64,000 nt of DNA from Deltaproteobacteria bacterium (GTDB lineage: Bacteria; Desulfobacterota; Binatia; Binatales; Binataceae). The stretch lies in assembly GCA_021780755.1 (NCBI GenBank), contig JAJXYF010000026.1, forward strand, positions 62,001 through 126,000, written 5' to 3'. The position numbers and the translations under genes are program-made. The first letter of the stretch is position 1; each line of letters starts with the position of its first letter. The notes below the pieces were generated by a model. That model ran no database searches. It saw only the letters and a list, made by a program, of their open reading frames with translations, and was not told the DNA's origin. Below are positions 49,436-59,977 of this stretch, piece by piece.

Positions 49436-49783
49436 CCCGAAGTTACCTCATCACAGTAGAGTGTCGCCGACGCGATTCGGCGAACCGTCGCGTAGTAGTC
49501 ATGCACCATCATATAGAGCAATCCGAGTACCAGTCTGGAGACGCCGGAAATGGTCGCATGGGAGCGCGTAATCGGGGTCAACCGAGATCCGCGATTCGAC
49601 AAATTCCGACTGACGGATCTGCGCCATTCGAAGGGGTGAGCGTGCTCATCGGAGAGATAGCGGTGATCTATTTTGCGACATCAATCATGACGCATCGCTG
49701 GCAATATCGCCGCGAATTGGGTTAGGAGAAATGGAGGATTCGTCGCAATTTCGTCGTGCCAGAGATTCGAGGGGAGCAGCATC
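49436..49783. other. Gene-free divergent spacer
   Basis: About 350 bases between the sigma-54-activator-like gene and the CocE remnant. A minus-strand open frame (49408-49602) overlaps the start of the activator-like gene and shows no family features. No clear promoter or hairpin was found; AGGAGAAATGGAGG at 49723-49736 resembles a ribosome site but leads to no long frame. Confidence 0.6.
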
Positions 49784-50111
49784 ATGGCCGCATCGCGGGA
49801 CGGTGAACCGGTCCACAAAGTCGTCGTCGAAAAGAACGTCGCGATGTGCACGCGCGGCGGCGTCGCGTTGAAGGATGACGTATATCGGCCAGACGCGAGC
49901 GGCAAATTTCCGGTGCTGATGGCGCGCACCCCGTACGGCGCTGAACGAGAAGGACTACTTTCCGGCGGTGTCGTCAAGCAACTTCCCGCATTTCGACCGC
50001 AATCCGAACACCGGGCATGCGTTTGACGCCGAGGTAATTGGGGCGCACCAGACTATCTTTCACGACAGCCGCTACCCGTCGCATCTGGTGCTGTCGGTGA
50101 TCCCGCGCTAA
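49784..50111 (+). pseudogene. Remnant of a CocE/NonD-family hydrolase (internal deletion)
   Basis: The first 50 codons read as the start of a CocE/X-Pro-dipeptidyl-type hydrolase: VEKNVAMCTRGGVALKDDVY, then RPDASGKFPVLMARTPYGAE. From about 49938 the sequence continues in the next frame as the extreme C-terminus of the same family: EKDYFPAVSSSNFPHFDRNP, NTGHAF, QTIFHDSRYPSHLVLSVIPR, ending TAA 50109-50111. Full members have 500-600 residues, so some 450 codons with the catalytic Ser and lid are gone and the joint is out of frame. The frame-0 reading stops at 50026 after 80 codons. Confidence 0.88.
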
Positions 50112-50243
50112 GCCGGCCAGCGGTCGTACACGGCAATCTGGCGCAGCCGCCGCGGCCCGCGAAAGCGGTCCAGTAATCGCCGATATTCCATGACCGCCCC
50201 GCCGGGCTGTTCGCGTCCGCTTCGATTGCTAAAATGGTTTAGT

Positions 50244-51446
50244 ATGGAATCCTTGGCGCACCGCGTGTCCGCTGAATCGCTCATAAGAGGAGCTGCGCGT
50301 TCCCGTGGGCGAAAACGTTGTCGCGGAGCTATTTTGCGCGGCATGCTCGCGATGGCGCTCATCTCGATGGTCGCCGGATGCACCGACAAGGGCGGCGCGA
50401 ACCCGGCGACGGCGATGCCGCCGGTGCCGGTCCTGGCCGCGAAGGTGGTGCAGCGCGACGTGCCCAACCAGCTGCGCGAAATCGGCACCGTCGAGGCGTT
50501 TGAATCGATTGCGATCAAGGCGCAAGTCGAGGGCATCCTCGATGCCGTGATGTTCAAGGAGGGCGACTTCGTCACCAAGGGCCAACTGCTTTTCCGAATC
50601 GATCCGCGGCCCTTCGCCGCCGCGCTCAGACAGGCCGTCGCCAACCAGGCGCGCGACCAGGCCGACGCCAACCTGGCGCGCACCGACGAACAGCGCTTCG
50701 CGTTCATGCTCAAGGAGGGGGTCGGCTCGCGCGAACAATACGATCAGGCGTATGCGAAAGCGGCCAGTATGGAGGCCACGGTGGCGGCGGACCGTGCGGC
50801 GGTCGAGAGTGCGCGCCTCAACCTGCAATATGCGGAGATTCGTTCGCCGGTCGATGGGCGCACCGGCGAACTCCAGGCGCACGCCGGCGACTTGATCAAG
50901 GCCGACGCCGACAACCCGATCGTCACGATTGCGCGGGTGGAACCGATCTACGTGGACTTTTCGATTCCCGAGAAGGACCTCGCGCAGGTGCGGCAGAGCA
51001 TGGCGCTGCATCAACTCGAAGTGGACGCCGCGATCCCGGGCGACTCGGGCCCCCCCGAGCATGGCGTGCTTTCGTTCGTCGATAATTCAGTGGACAAAAC
51101 CACCGGAACGATATCGCTCAAGGGGCTATTTCAAAACGAAAACCGGCGGCTCTGGCCGGGGCAATTCGTCAACGCGACTTTGACGCTCGCGGTGATTCGG
51201 CAGGCGGTGCTGGTGCCGTCGGAGGCGATTCAGACCGGGCAGGAAGGCCCTTTTGTCTATGTGGTCGGACGCGATATGAAAGTTGCGGCGCAGCCGGTGG
51301 CCGCCGGCGCGGTGATTGACACGGAAACCATAATCGAACGCGGTCTCAGCGCCGGCGAGACGGTGGTTACGGACGGACAGTTGCGGCTGATGCCCGGGGC
51401 CACGGTCAGGATCAAGGACGCACTCGGCGGCGGCACGACCCCATGA
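50244..51446 (+). CDS. RND efflux periplasmic adaptor (membrane fusion protein)
   Basis: A lipoprotein adaptor of about 400 residues, MdtA/AcrA type. The N-terminus has basic residues then MLAMALISMVAGC with a lipobox Cys. VEAFESIAIKAQVEGILDAV and FKEGDFVTKGQLLFRIDPRP form the lipoyl half, the alpha-hairpin follows (DQADANLARTDEQRF), then AEIRSPVDGRTG-like second half and beta barrel. ATG 50244 is one of several possible starts; 50190 is also in frame. It overlaps the permease start by 4 bases (ATGA). Confidence 0.92.
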   Translation: MESLAHRVSAESLIRGAARSRGRKRCRGAILRGMLAMALISMVAGCTDKGGANPATAMPPVPVLAAKVVQRDVPNQLREIGTVEAFESIAIKAQVEGILDAVMFKEGDFVTKGQLLFRIDPRPFAAALRQAVANQARDQADANLARTDEQRFAFMLKEGVGSREQYDQAYAKAASMEATVAADRAAVESARLNLQYAEIRSPVDGRTGELQAHAGDLIKADADNPIVTIARVEPIYVDFSIPEKDLAQVRQSMALHQLEVDAAIPGDSGPPEHGVLSFVDNSVDKTTGTISLKGLFQNENRRLWPGQFVNATLTLAVIRQAVLVPSEAIQTGQEGPFVYVVGRDMKVAAQPVAAGAVIDTETIIERGLSAGETVVTDGQLRLMPGATVRIKDALGGGTTP

Positions 51447-54400
51447 ATCTAGCTGGAATTTTCATTCGCCGGCCGATCATGACGACGCTGCTCTCGTTGG
51501 CGATCGTGATCTTCGGGCTGGCCGCGTATCGCACGTTGCCGGTGAGTGATCTGCCGAACGTTGATTTCCCGACCATCCTGGTCTCCGCGGCACTGCCCGG
51601 CGCGAATCCCGACACCATGGCGTCTTCAGTCGCGACTCCGCTCGAGCGTCAGTTCTCGACCATCGCGGGGCTGGCGCAGATGACCTCGAGCAACACCCAG
51701 GGCCTCACGAGTATCACGCTGCAATTCGACCTGACGCGCGATATCGACGCGGCGGCGCAGGACGTGCAGTCGAAGATCGCGGCGGCGCAAGCGCAATTGC
51801 CGCAGGGGATGCCGGCGCCGCCCTCGTATCAGAAGGTCAATCCGGCCGACAAGGCGATCATGTACCTCGGGCTGAGTTCGGCAACGCTGCCGCTGTCAGA
51901 GGTGGACGAGTACGCCGAGACCTACCTCGGCGAGCGCATCTCGATGATCAGCGGCGTCGCGCAGGTCGAGGTGTACGGCGCGCAGAAGTATGCGGTGCGC
52001 GTGCAGGTCGATCCGCAGGCATTGGCCTCGCGCGGAATCGGGATCAACGAGGTGGCCGACGCGATCGCCAACGCCAACGTCGATTTGCCGACCGGTACGC
52101 TGTACGGCTCCAACCAGGCCTTCACCGTCCAGGCGAGCGGCCAGTTGATGGACGCGGCGGCCTATCGCCCGGTGATCGTGGCCTATCGCAACGGATCGCC
52201 GGTGCGCCTGCAGGATGTCGGCCGCGTACTCGACAGCGTGCAGGACGACAAGGTCGCGGGCTGGGTGATGGGCAAGCGCGCGGTGGTGCTCGCGATCGAG
52301 CGGCAACCCGGGACCAATACGGTCGAGGTGGTCGATAATATCAAGAAGCTGTTGCCGGCGTTTCGCGACGAACTGCCGGCGGCGGTCGAAATCTCCACGC
52401 TCTATGATCGCTCGCAAAGTATTCGCGCGTCGGTCAACGACGTGCAATCGACGCTGCTGTTGACGGTCTTTCTGGTCGTGATGGTGATCTTCCTCTTCCT
52501 GCGCAATCTCTCCGCGACGATCATCCCAAGCCTCGCGCTGCCGATGTCGATCATCGGGACCTTCGCCGTGATGGCGATGCTCAACTACAGCCTCGACAAT
52601 CTTTCGCTGCTGGCAATCACGCTCTCGGTCGGCTTCGTCGTCGATGACGCGATCGTGATGCTGGAGAACGTCGTGCGCCACATGGAGATGGGCAAGGGCG
52701 TGATGGAAGCGGCGTTCGACGGCTCGAGCGAGATCGCCTTCACAATCCTGTCGATGACGCTTTCGCTTGCCGCCGTTTTTATTCCGGTGCTCTTCATGGG
52801 CGGAATCCTCGGGCGCCTGTTGCACGAATTCGCGGTCACGATCGGCGCCGCGATACTGGTCTCGGGTTTCGTCTCGCTCACGCTGACGCCGATGCTGTGC
52901 AGCAGGTTTCTGCGTCCACCGTCGAGCGAACGGCACGGGCGCTTCTACCAAATCACCGAGCGCTGGTTCGACGATCTGCTGCGCGGCTACGAGCGCAGCC
53001 TGCGTTGGGTCATGCGTCATCGGCGGCTCACGATGTTTACGCTGGCGATGCTGATTGCGGGGACCGCGTGGGGCTTTCATGCGGTGCCGAAGGGCTTCCT
53101 GCCGATCGAGGACACCGGCCAGGTGCTGATGTTCACGCAGGCCGCGCAGGGCATTTCGTACGACGCGATGGTCGCGCATCAGAAGGTTCTGAACGCGATG
53201 GTGGCAAGCGACCCGAACGTGCAGACCTTCTTTTCCAGCGTGGGCGCGGGTGGGCCGAGCGGATCGCTGAACTCGAGTATCGTGTTCGCCCACCTGGTGC
53301 CGCGATCGCAACGCAAGGAGGGCATCGACCAGATTATCAATCGCTGGCGCGGCCAGTTCTCCTCGATTCCGGGCATGATGGTGTTTTTGCAGAACCCGCC
53401 GCCGATCCAGATTGGCGCGCATTTCACCAAGAGCACCTACCAGATGACACTGCAGAGTCCGAACACCAGGGACCTCTACAAATATTCGACGATCCTGGAG
53501 ATCAAGCTGCGCGCGATGCGCGATCTGCGCGACGTCAACAGCGACCTCGAAATCAAGAACCCGCAGGTGAACGTCGAGATCGATCGCGACAAGGCGCATG
53601 CGCTCGGGCTGACCGCGCAGGCGATCGAGAGCGCACTGTCGGACGCTTATGGTTCGCGGCAGGTTTCAACGATCTACGCCCCTAACAACGAATACTGGGT
53701 GGAACTCGAACTCGAACCGAAGTATCAGGACGACCCCGCCGCGCTCAACCTGCTCTACGTGCGATCAGCAACCGGACAGTTGGTGCCGCTCAACACCGTC
53801 GCCAAGCTGACGCGCACGCTCGGGCCGCTCTCGATCAACCATTCGGGGCAACTGCCGGCGGTCACGATTTCGTTCGACGTCGCGCCCAACGTGTCGCTCG
53901 GCAAGGCGCTCAGCGAGGTCAAAACGCTCGCCGACAACACGCTGCCGTCGGCGATCACGGCGCAGTACTCGGGCGCGGCGCAGGCCTTCGAGAATTCAAT
54001 GGGTAATCTAGGGATGCTGCTAGTGATGGCGATCCTGGTCATCTACCTGGTGCTCGGAATTCTCTACGAGAGCTTCATCCATCCGATTACGATTCTGTCG
54101 GGACTGCCGGCGGCCGGATTCGGCGCGCTCGCTACGCTGATGATATTCGGCATGGAACTCGACCTGCTCGCCTTCGTCGGCATCATCATGCTGGTCGGCC
54201 TGGTCAAGAAAAACGCGATCATGATGATCGACTTCGCGCTCGACGCGCAGCGCACCGAGGGCAAGAACGCGGCGGACGCGATCTTCGAGGGATGCATGGT
54301 GCGCTTTCGCCCGATCATGATGACGACGATGGCGGCGTTTATGGGCACCTTGCCGATCGCGCTCGGTTTCGGCGAGGGCGCCGATGCGCGCCGTCCGCTG

Positions 54401-54601
54401 GGCGCGGCGGTGGTCGGCGGCCTGGTTTTCTCCCAGCTCCTGACGCTCTACATCACGCCAGTCGTTTACACATATATGGATGCATTCCAGGAGCGGGTGA
54501 AGTCGCGAATGCGGCACGCGCCTGTCGCGAAAGGCGCGCCGACACCAGTCGTCGCGATACCCGCGCCACCAACTGAACCGTCGCGCCGCGCCGCCTCGTA
54601 A
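51443..54601 (+). CDS. RND multidrug efflux permease (HAE1/MdtB-C type)
   Basis: A 1052-residue inner-membrane proton/drug antiporter. It begins MNLAGIFIRRPIMTTLLSLA and has two large periplasmic loops. TM4 carries the proton-relay pair Asp-Asp in SVGFVVDDAIVMLENV; TM10 has VGLVKKNAIMMIDFA with the conserved Lys. Sequence features such as SSNTQGLTSITLQFDLTRDI are MdtB/MdtC-like. It is translationally coupled to the adaptor. No TolC-type outer-membrane gene accompanies it, so it must use one encoded elsewhere. Confidence 0.96.
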   Translation: MNLAGIFIRRPIMTTLLSLAIVIFGLAAYRTLPVSDLPNVDFPTILVSAALPGANPDTMASSVATPLERQFSTIAGLAQMTSSNTQGLTSITLQFDLTRDIDAAAQDVQSKIAAAQAQLPQGMPAPPSYQKVNPADKAIMYLGLSSATLPLSEVDEYAETYLGERISMISGVAQVEVYGAQKYAVRVQVDPQALASRGIGINEVADAIANANVDLPTGTLYGSNQAFTVQASGQLMDAAAYRPVIVAYRNGSPVRLQDVGRVLDSVQDDKVAGWVMGKRAVVLAIERQPGTNTVEVVDNIKKLLPAFRDELPAAVEISTLYDRSQSIRASVNDVQSTLLLTVFLVVMVIFLFLRNLSATIIPSLALPMSIIGTFAVMAMLNYSLDNLSLLAITLSVGFVVDDAIVMLENVVRHMEMGKGVMEAAFDGSSEIAFTILSMTLSLAAVFIPVLFMGGILGRLLHEFAVTIGAAILVSGFVSLTLTPMLCSRFLRPPSSERHGRFYQITERWFDDLLRGYERSLRWVMRHRRLTMFTLAMLIAGTAWGFHAVPKGFLPIEDTGQVLMFTQAAQGISYDAMVAHQKVLNAMVASDPNVQTFFSSVGAGGPSGSLNSSIVFAHLVPRSQRKEGIDQIINRWRGQFSSIPGMMVFLQNPPPIQIGAHFTKSTYQMTLQSPNTRDLYKYSTILEIKLRAMRDLRDVNSDLEIKNPQVNVEIDRDKAHALGLTAQAIESALSDAYGSRQVSTIYAPNNEYWVELELEPKYQDDPAALNLLYVRSATGQLVPLNTVAKLTRTLGPLSINHSGQLPAVTISFDVAPNVSLGKALSEVKTLADNTLPSAITAQYSGAAQAFENSMGNLGMLLVMAILVIYLVLGILYESFIHPITILSGLPAAGFGALATLMIFGMELDLLAFVGIIMLVGLVKKNAIMMIDFALDAQRTEGKNAADAIFEGCMVRFRPIMMTTMAAFMGTLPIALGFGEGADARRPLGAAVVGGLVFSQLLTLYITPVVYTYMDAFQERVKSRMRHAPVAKGAPTPVVAIPAPPTEPSRRAAS

Positions 54602-54780
54602 GATTCGATCGCAGTGCGATACCCCGCGTCGGATAATTTGAACGCCGAGCGTAATCGCGCGGACATGCGCGCATCGCACAATCGTAAACGCGTGGGACTT
54701 TCGCAAACGCGCGGCGGGCGATAGAATAAACACTGTCATTGTTCGAACGGTGGATGCCGCGCCCTCCCGGGCGCTAACGG

Positions 54781-55536
54781 TTGAGTCTCTTGTCGCGCGA
54801 GAAAGATTTCAAAATTCAGGTTGCCGGTAAGCAGCCGCGCGTGGTGGTGGATTTCGATTTGCTGCGACGGATCGGCGGGCGCAATTTTCGCGACCTCGGC
54901 GGACACCCGGCAATCGAGGGGCGGCGCGTGCGCAGCGGCAAAATCTATCGCTCGGCGCACCTGGCGACGGTCGCCGACGAGCATCCACTGAAAGAGTTGA
55001 CGCTGCGCACCTTAATTACGCTGCAGAGTCGTCTCGAAGTGGAACACCTGGGCCCCCCCAAGCCCGAGTTTCTTGAATCGGGTGTGCGCTGGGAGCATAT
55101 CCCGATCGGCGATCCGTGGTTCCGCAAAGACGGCTTTTACAAGATCGACACCAAGCCCGGTCACGAACACCTGGTGATCCTGACCGAGTTCCTCGAAGAC
55201 TGGCAATCGTTTTTCAAGATCCTCGCCGAGCGCGAGGTCTATCCCCTGCTCTTCCATTGCTCGGCCGGCCGCGATCGAACCGGCGTGGGCGCCGCGATGC
55301 TGCTCGAAATGCTCGGGGTCGATCGCGCGCTAATTCTCGAAGATTTTCTCGTGAGCAACGTCACGTTTCCGCAGATGCCGCTCAAGGCGGGACAACTTGA
55401 GCCCATTTTCGCGTTGATCGACGAGCACGGCGGCATCGACGGATTCATGCGTGAGGTGCTGATGCTTGATTCCGCCGATATGGAAGCGATCCGCGAGGAC
55501 CTGCTGGAAGCGGCCGGCGACCAGGCCGCCAGGTAA
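54781..55536 (+). CDS. Tyrosine-protein phosphatase (Y_phosphatase3/IphP-like)
   Basis: A 251-residue dual-specificity-type phosphatase. The P-loop is HCSAGRDRTGVG, with Cys160 and Arg166 (C-x5-R). The N-terminal GGRNFRDLGG and RVRSGKIYRSAHL are the usual opening of the Y_phosphatase3 family. Substrates could be phosphotyrosine proteins or phosphoinositides. The TTG at 54781 (or 54790) is the most likely start, though no strong ribosome site is seen. It stands alone between the RND pair and the convergent mutase operon. Confidence 0.88.
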   Translation: MSLLSREKDFKIQVAGKQPRVVVDFDLLRRIGGRNFRDLGGHPAIEGRRVRSGKIYRSAHLATVADEHPLKELTLRTLITLQSRLEVEHLGPPKPEFLESGVRWEHIPIGDPWFRKDGFYKIDTKPGHEHLVILTEFLEDWQSFFKILAEREVYPLLFHCSAGRDRTGVGAAMLLEMLGVDRALILEDFLVSNVTFPQMPLKAGQLEPIFALIDEHGGIDGFMREVLMLDSADMEAIREDLLEAAGDQAAR

Positions 55537-55610
55537 GCCCGGCCATCTGTCATGCCGGCATTTTCACACCACTCGCGTTAATCAGTGAAACTACTTAATG
55601 CGTCGATCGA

Positions 55611-56768
55611 TCAGGCGGGCATGTAGCCGTCGCGCAATAGGGACTTGGCGATGATCATGCGCTGGATTTCGCTGGTGCCCTCGCCGATTTCGGTAAGCTT
55701 CGCGTCGCGCATGTAGCGCTCGACCGGAAATTCCTTGACGTAGCCATACCCGCCGAAAATCTGGACGGCCTTGGTGGTCGTCCACATCGCGGTCTCCGAA
55801 GCGAACAGCTTCGCCATCGAGGCTTCGCGCGCAAACGGTTGTCCGCGATCCTTGAGCGCGGCGGCCCGCAACATCAGCATCCAGGACGCCTCGATCCGCG
55901 TCGCCATGTCCGCGAACATCCATTGAATCGCCTGGAAGTCGGCGATCGCCTTGTCGAACTGGCGCCGCTCCTTCGCGTAGGCGGCGGCATCTTCCATCGC
56001 GCCGCGCGCGATTCCGATCGCAAAGCCGGCGATACCGATGCGCCCACCTTCGAGCACCTTGAGCGTCTGTTGATAGCCCGCGCCGGTTGCGCCGATAAGG
56101 TTGCGCGCGGGCACCGTGACGTTGTCGAACACCACTTCGGCGGTGTCCGACGAATGCAGTCCGAGCTTTTCGATCTTACGCCCGTTGCTCAGGCCGGGAG
56201 TCGCGCGATCCACGATGAAGGCGGACACTCCCGTCCGGCCCGCGCCGCTATCGGTCACCGCCATCACAACGTAAACGTCGGCGACGCTGCCGTTGGTGAT
56301 AAACATTTTGGCGCCATCGATGCGATAGTTGTCGCCGATGCGCACGGCCCTGGTACGCATCGCGGCCGCGTCGGAGCCGGAGCCCGGCTCGGTCAGGCAC
56401 CACGCGCCAATCTTTTTAGCGGAGAGCATTTCGGGCAGGTACTGCTGCTTCTGCGCGTCGGAGGCGAACATGCCGATATGGCCCGAGGAGAGCGACATGT
56501 GCGCCGCGCAGGCCAAGCCGACGCCCGCGTCGTAGCGCGAGATACCTTCGACCACCAGCACTTGAGAGAGCGTATCGGCGCCGCCGCCGCCGTATTTTTC
56601 GGGAAACGCCACCCCCAGGAAGCCCAACTCGCCCAATTGTTCGACGACGTGACGCGGAAAGGTCGCGTCCCTGTCCCACGCCGAGGAATGTGGCTTGATT
56701 TCACGCTCGGCGAAATCCGCGAGCGTCTCGCGAATCTGGCGCTGCTCGTCGCTCAGTTCAAAGTTCAT
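55611..56768 (-). CDS. Acyl-CoA dehydrogenase, last gene of the mutase operon
   Basis: A 385-residue short/branched-chain acyl-CoA dehydrogenase. FAD-contact motifs are [19 protein letters not shown] and [17 protein letters not shown]. The catalytic Glu is in [13 protein letters not shown], and [20 protein letters not shown] is typical. It starts 10 bases after the B12-binding subunit. In this operon the enzyme would oxidise butyryl- or isobutyryl-CoA produced or consumed by the mutase; the exact chain is inference. Confidence 0.94.
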   Translation of the reverse strand: MNFELSDEQRQIRETLADFAEREIKPHSSAWDRDATFPRHVVEQLGELGFLGVAFPEKYGGGGADTLSQVLVVEGISRYDAGVGLACAAHMSLSSGHIGMFASDAQKQQYLPEMLSAKKIGAWCLTEPGSGSDAAAMRTRAVRIGDNYRIDGAKMFITNGSVADVYVVMAVTDSGAGRTGVSAFIVDRATPGLSNGRKIEKLGLHSSDTAEVVFDNVTVPARNLIGATGAGYQQTLKVLEGGRIGIAGFAIGIARGAMEDAAAYAKERRQFDKAIADFQAIQWMFADMATRIEASWMLMLRAAALKDRGQPFAREASMAKLFASETAMWTTTKAVQIFGGYGYVKEFPVERYMRDAKLTEIGEGTSEIQRMIIAKSLLRDGYMPA

Positions 56769-56778
56769 GGGCCATTAC

Positions 56779-57183
56779 TCAGTCGCGCGGCTGCACGTTT
56801 TCGCCCACCCACTTCACGATGTCCTCAGTGGATGCGCCGGGCGTGAAGACCTGCCGCACGCCGAGCGTCTTGAGCTTCGCCGAGTCCTCGTCCGGGATGA
56901 TCCCGCCGCCGAAGACCGCGACGTCGCCCGCGCCACGCTCGGTGAGCAGGCGAATCACCTCGGGGAACAGCGTCATGTGCGCGCCCGACAGAATACTCAA
57001 GCCGACCGCGTCAACGTCCTCTTGCACGGCCGCCTCCGCGATCATCTCGGGCGTCTGATGCAGCCCCGTGTAAATAACCTCGAAGCCGCCGTCGCGCAGC
57101 GCGCGCGCGATAATCTTTGCGCCGCGGTCGTGCCCGTCGAGGCCCGGCTTCGCCACCAGAATACGTAGTCGCTTTTCTGCCAC
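56779..57183 (-). CDS. Acyl-CoA mutase, B12-binding small subunit
   Basis: A 134-residue free cobalamin-binding domain of a split acyl-CoA mutase. The B12 motif is DGHDRG (DxHxxG), with [14 protein letters not shown] and [14 protein letters not shown] completing the base-off/His-on signature. It starts with GTG 57183, 3 bases after the large subunit ends, so expression is coupled. Split subunits of this size occur in isobutyryl-CoA, 2-hydroxyisobutyryl-CoA and archaeal-type methylmalonyl-CoA mutases. Confidence 0.94.
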   Translation of the reverse strand: MAEKRLRILVAKPGLDGHDRGAKIIARALRDGGFEVIYTGLHQTPEMIAEAAVQEDVDAVGLSILSGAHMTLFPEVIRLLTERGAGDVAVFGGGIIPDEDSAKLKTLGVRQVFTPGASTEDIVKWVGENVQPRD

Positions 57184-57186
57184 CTG

Positions 57187-58821
57187 CTAAATCCAACCCG
57201 GGTCTTTGTACACGCCGAATTCGGCGCGATAGATGTCGCTGATTTCGCCCACCGTCGCGTCGCGGCGGACCGCTTCGCAAATCGGTTCCATCAGGTTTTC
57301 GCCCGATCGGCAAGCTTCGGCGACGCGCTTGAGCGCCTCCTTGAGCGCGGTCGAATTACGCTCGCGCTTCATTTTGCGCACGCGCTGAATCTGCCGCTCT
57401 TCCATCGCCGGATCGATCTTCAGCACCTCGATCGGGATTTCTTCGGGAATCGAATACTTGTTGACGCCGACGACGGTCTTGACGCCCTGCTCGAGTTGGC
57501 GCTGATAGAGGAACGCGGCCTCCGCGATTTCGCGCTGCGGATAACCGACCTCGATCGCCTTGAGCATCCCGCCCAACTCGTCGATCTTGTTGATGTATTC
57601 GGTCGCCTCGCGCTCCATCCGATCGGTTAGCGCCTCGATTGCGTAGCTGCCACCGAGCGGGTCGATCGTATTGGTGACGCCGGTTTCCTCGGCGATAATC
57701 TGCTGCGTGCGCAGCGCGACCATCACCGATTGTTCGGTCGGCAGCGCGAGCGTCTCGTCCATCGAATTGGTATGCAGCGATTGAACGCCGCCGAGCACGC
57801 CGGCGAGCGCCTGGATCGCCACGCGCACGATGTTGTTCATCGGCTGCTGCGCGGTCAGCGAAACGCCGGCGGTCTGCGCATGCGTGCGCAACATCATCGA
57901 GCGTGGATTCTTCGCTCCGAAGCGCTCCTTCAAATAGCGCGCCCACATCCGGCGTCCCGCGCGCAGCTTGGCGATCTCCTCGAGGAAGTCACTATGCAGG
58001 TCCCAGAAGAACGACAGGCGCGGCGCGAAGTCATCGACGTCGATGCCGCGCGAAACAGCGTCCTGTACGTAGCACAGGCCGTCGGCGATCGTGAACGCGA
58101 GTTCCTGCACGGCGGTCGAGCCGGCCTCGCGAATGTGGTAGCCGGAGATCGACACCGGGTGGAACCGCGGCGCCTTCTTCGCGCAGAACTCGACCATGTC
58201 GGTGACGATTCGCAGCGACGGCGCCGGCGGGCAGATCCATTCCTTTTGCGCCGTGAACTCCTTGAGCATGTCGTTCTGAATCGTCCCGCTGACCTGCTCC
58301 CACGGCACGCCCGTGCGCTCGGCCTGCACGAGATACATCGCCAGCAGCGCCGAGGCCGAGCAGTTGACGGTCATCGAGGTCGAGACCTTGCCCATCGGGA
58401 TCTGATCGAACAACCGCCCAACGTCGTGAATCGAGGTGACGTTGACGCCCTCCCGTCCGACCTCGCCCATCGAGCGTTCGTGGTCGGCGTCGTAGCCCAT
58501 CAGGGTCGGCATGTCGAAGGCGGTCGACAGTCCGTCCTGGCCCTGCGCGAGCAGAAAGCGGAAGCGTTCGTTGGTGTCCTCGGCCAGTCCGAAGCCGGCG
58601 AACTGGCGCATCGTCCAGAGCCGTCCGCGGTACATCGATTCGTAAACGCCACGCGTGTAGGGATACTCGCCCGGATGCCCGAGCGCCGACGCGTAATCGC
58701 CCTTCACATCCTCGGGCGTATAGAGCGGTTCGACTTCCATGTCCGAGAGCGTCGAGAAGCGCACCGGCCGCTCCTTGCCGCGGTTATAGACCTTCGCCAG
58801 CCATTCCTGCTTCGTACTCAC
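57187..58821 (-). CDS. Acyl-CoA mutase large subunit, isobutyryl-CoA-mutase-like
   Basis: A 544-residue adenosylcobalamin-dependent mutase TIM barrel without its own B12 domain. [12 protein letters not shown] has Phe74 where methylmalonyl-CoA mutase has Tyr89. At the position of its Arg207 (EFxxR) it has Gln192 (EFTAQKEW). Phe/Gln is the pair known for isobutyryl-CoA mutase (Phe80/Gln198); 2-hydroxyisobutyryl-CoA mutase has Ile at the first site. The substrate is thus probably isobutyryl/n-butyryl-CoA. GTG start at 58821. It is in an operon with two acyl-CoA dehydrogenases. No MeaB-type chaperone gene is in the window. Confidence 0.9.
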   Translation of the reverse strand: MSTKQEWLAKVYNRGKERPVRFSTLSDMEVEPLYTPEDVKGDYASALGHPGEYPYTRGVYESMYRGRLWTMRQFAGFGLAEDTNERFRFLLAQGQDGLSTAFDMPTLMGYDADHERSMGEVGREGVNVTSIHDVGRLFDQIPMGKVSTSMTVNCSASALLAMYLVQAERTGVPWEQVSGTIQNDMLKEFTAQKEWICPPAPSLRIVTDMVEFCAKKAPRFHPVSISGYHIREAGSTAVQELAFTIADGLCYVQDAVSRGIDVDDFAPRLSFFWDLHSDFLEEIAKLRAGRRMWARYLKERFGAKNPRSMMLRTHAQTAGVSLTAQQPMNNIVRVAIQALAGVLGGVQSLHTNSMDETLALPTEQSVMVALRTQQIIAEETGVTNTIDPLGGSYAIEALTDRMEREATEYINKIDELGGMLKAIEVGYPQREIAEAAFLYQRQLEQGVKTVVGVNKYSIPEEIPIEVLKIDPAMEERQIQRVRKMKRERNSTALKEALKRVAEACRSGENLMEPICEAVRRDATVGEISDIYRAEFGVYKDPGWI

Positions 58822-58831
58822 AGCGCTATCC

Positions 58832-59977
58832 TCATCGGTTCTGCAGCACCTGGCTGGAAATCACCAGCCGCTGGATTTCCGAGGTGCCTTCGTAAATCTC
58901 CGTAATCTTGGCGTCGCGGAAGTACCGCTCCACCTTGAACTCTTTGGTATAGCCGTAACCGCCATGGATCTGCACCGCTTCGGTCGCCGCCTTCATCGCG
59001 GTCTCGGCGGCAAACAGTTTCGCCATCGCGGACTGCTTGGTGCACGACTTGCCCGCATCCTTGAGGGTCGCCGCCTGCAGCGCCAGCAGCCGCGCCGCGT
59101 CGATCTCGACCGCCATGTCCGCGAGCTTCCACTGGATCGCCTGGTTGTTCGCGATCGGACGGCCGAAGGCCTGGCGCTGCTGCGCGTACTTGAGCGACGC
59201 CTCGAGCGACGCGCGCGCGATTCCAATCGCCTGCGCCGCGATTCCGATCCGCCCGCCGTCGAGCGTCTTCATCGCGATCTTGAAGCCCTCGCCTTCCTTC
59301 AGCAGCAGATTCTCGCGCGGCACCCGCATTTCCGAGAACGCGAGTTGCGCGCTATGAGAACCGTTGATTCCCATCTTGTCTTCGATCCGCGTGACCGCGA
59401 ACCCCGGCGTCGCGGTTTCGACGATAAACGCGCTGATCCCGTGATTACCCTTTTCGGCCGCCGTCATCGCGAACACGATCGCGATCGCCGCCTCGGGGCC
59501 GTTGGTGATGAAATTCTTGGTCCCGTTGATAACGTAGCTGTCGCCGTCGCGCACCGCGCGGGTCTTCTGCCCGGCGGCGTCGGAGCCGGCCTGCGGCTCG
59601 GTCAGCGCAAAACAGCCGAGCGCTTCGCCGGTCGCCATCTTCGGCAGATAACGGTTCTTCTGATCTTCGGTGCCAGTGCCCAGGATCGGCCATGAACCCA
59701 GCGACGAATGGGCCGAGACGATCACGCCGGTCGATGCGCATTCGACCGACAACTCCTCGACCACCAGCGCATACGCGACGTTATCCAGCCCGGCCCCACC
59801 GTATTGCTCCGGAATGAAGACGCCGAGCATCCCGAGCTGACCCAGTTCGGCCACCGCCGCCGCGGGAAATTGATGCGTTCGATCAATTTCGACGCCGACC
59901 CGCTCGAGGCGCTCACGGGCGAAGCGGCGCGCCGTGTCGCGTGCGCCGCGTTGAGCTTCGGTTAGTTCGAGATCCAT
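58832..59977 (-). CDS. Acyl-CoA dehydrogenase, first gene of the mutase operon
   Basis: A 381-residue acyl-CoA dehydrogenase of the short-chain (butyryl/isobutyryl) type: [56 protein letters not shown], and catalytic Glu in [14 protein letters not shown] start at ATG 59977 ([14 protein letters not shown]); an in-frame TTG at 59995 adds six residues. The mutase gene begins 10 bases later. It and the dehydrogenase at the other end of the operon are related but clearly different enzymes. Confidence 0.95.
   Translation of the reverse strand: MDLELTEAQRGARDTARRFARERLERVGVEIDRTHQFPAAAVAELGQLGMLGVFIPEQYGGAGLDNVAYALVVEELSVECASTGVIVSAHSSLGSWPILGTGTEDQKNRYLPKMATGEALGCFALTEPQAGSDAAGQKTRAVRDGDSYVINGTKNFITNGPEAAIAIVFAMTAAEKGNHGISAFIVETATPGFAVTRIEDKMGINGSHSAQLAFSEMRVPRENLLLKEGEGFKIAMKTLDGGRIGIAAQAIGIARASLEASLKYAQQRQAFGRPIANNQAIQWKLADMAVEIDAARLLALQAATLKDAGKSCTKQSAMAKLFAAETAMKAATEAVQIHGGYGYTKEFKVERYFRDAKITEIYEGTSEIQRLVISSQVLQNR

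Noticed and set aside
51896-53599. 567-codon minus-strand open frame inside the RND permease
   Set aside because: Composition is dominated by His, Arg, Asp and Gln as expected from the antisense of a membrane-protein gene; no ribosome site or motif.
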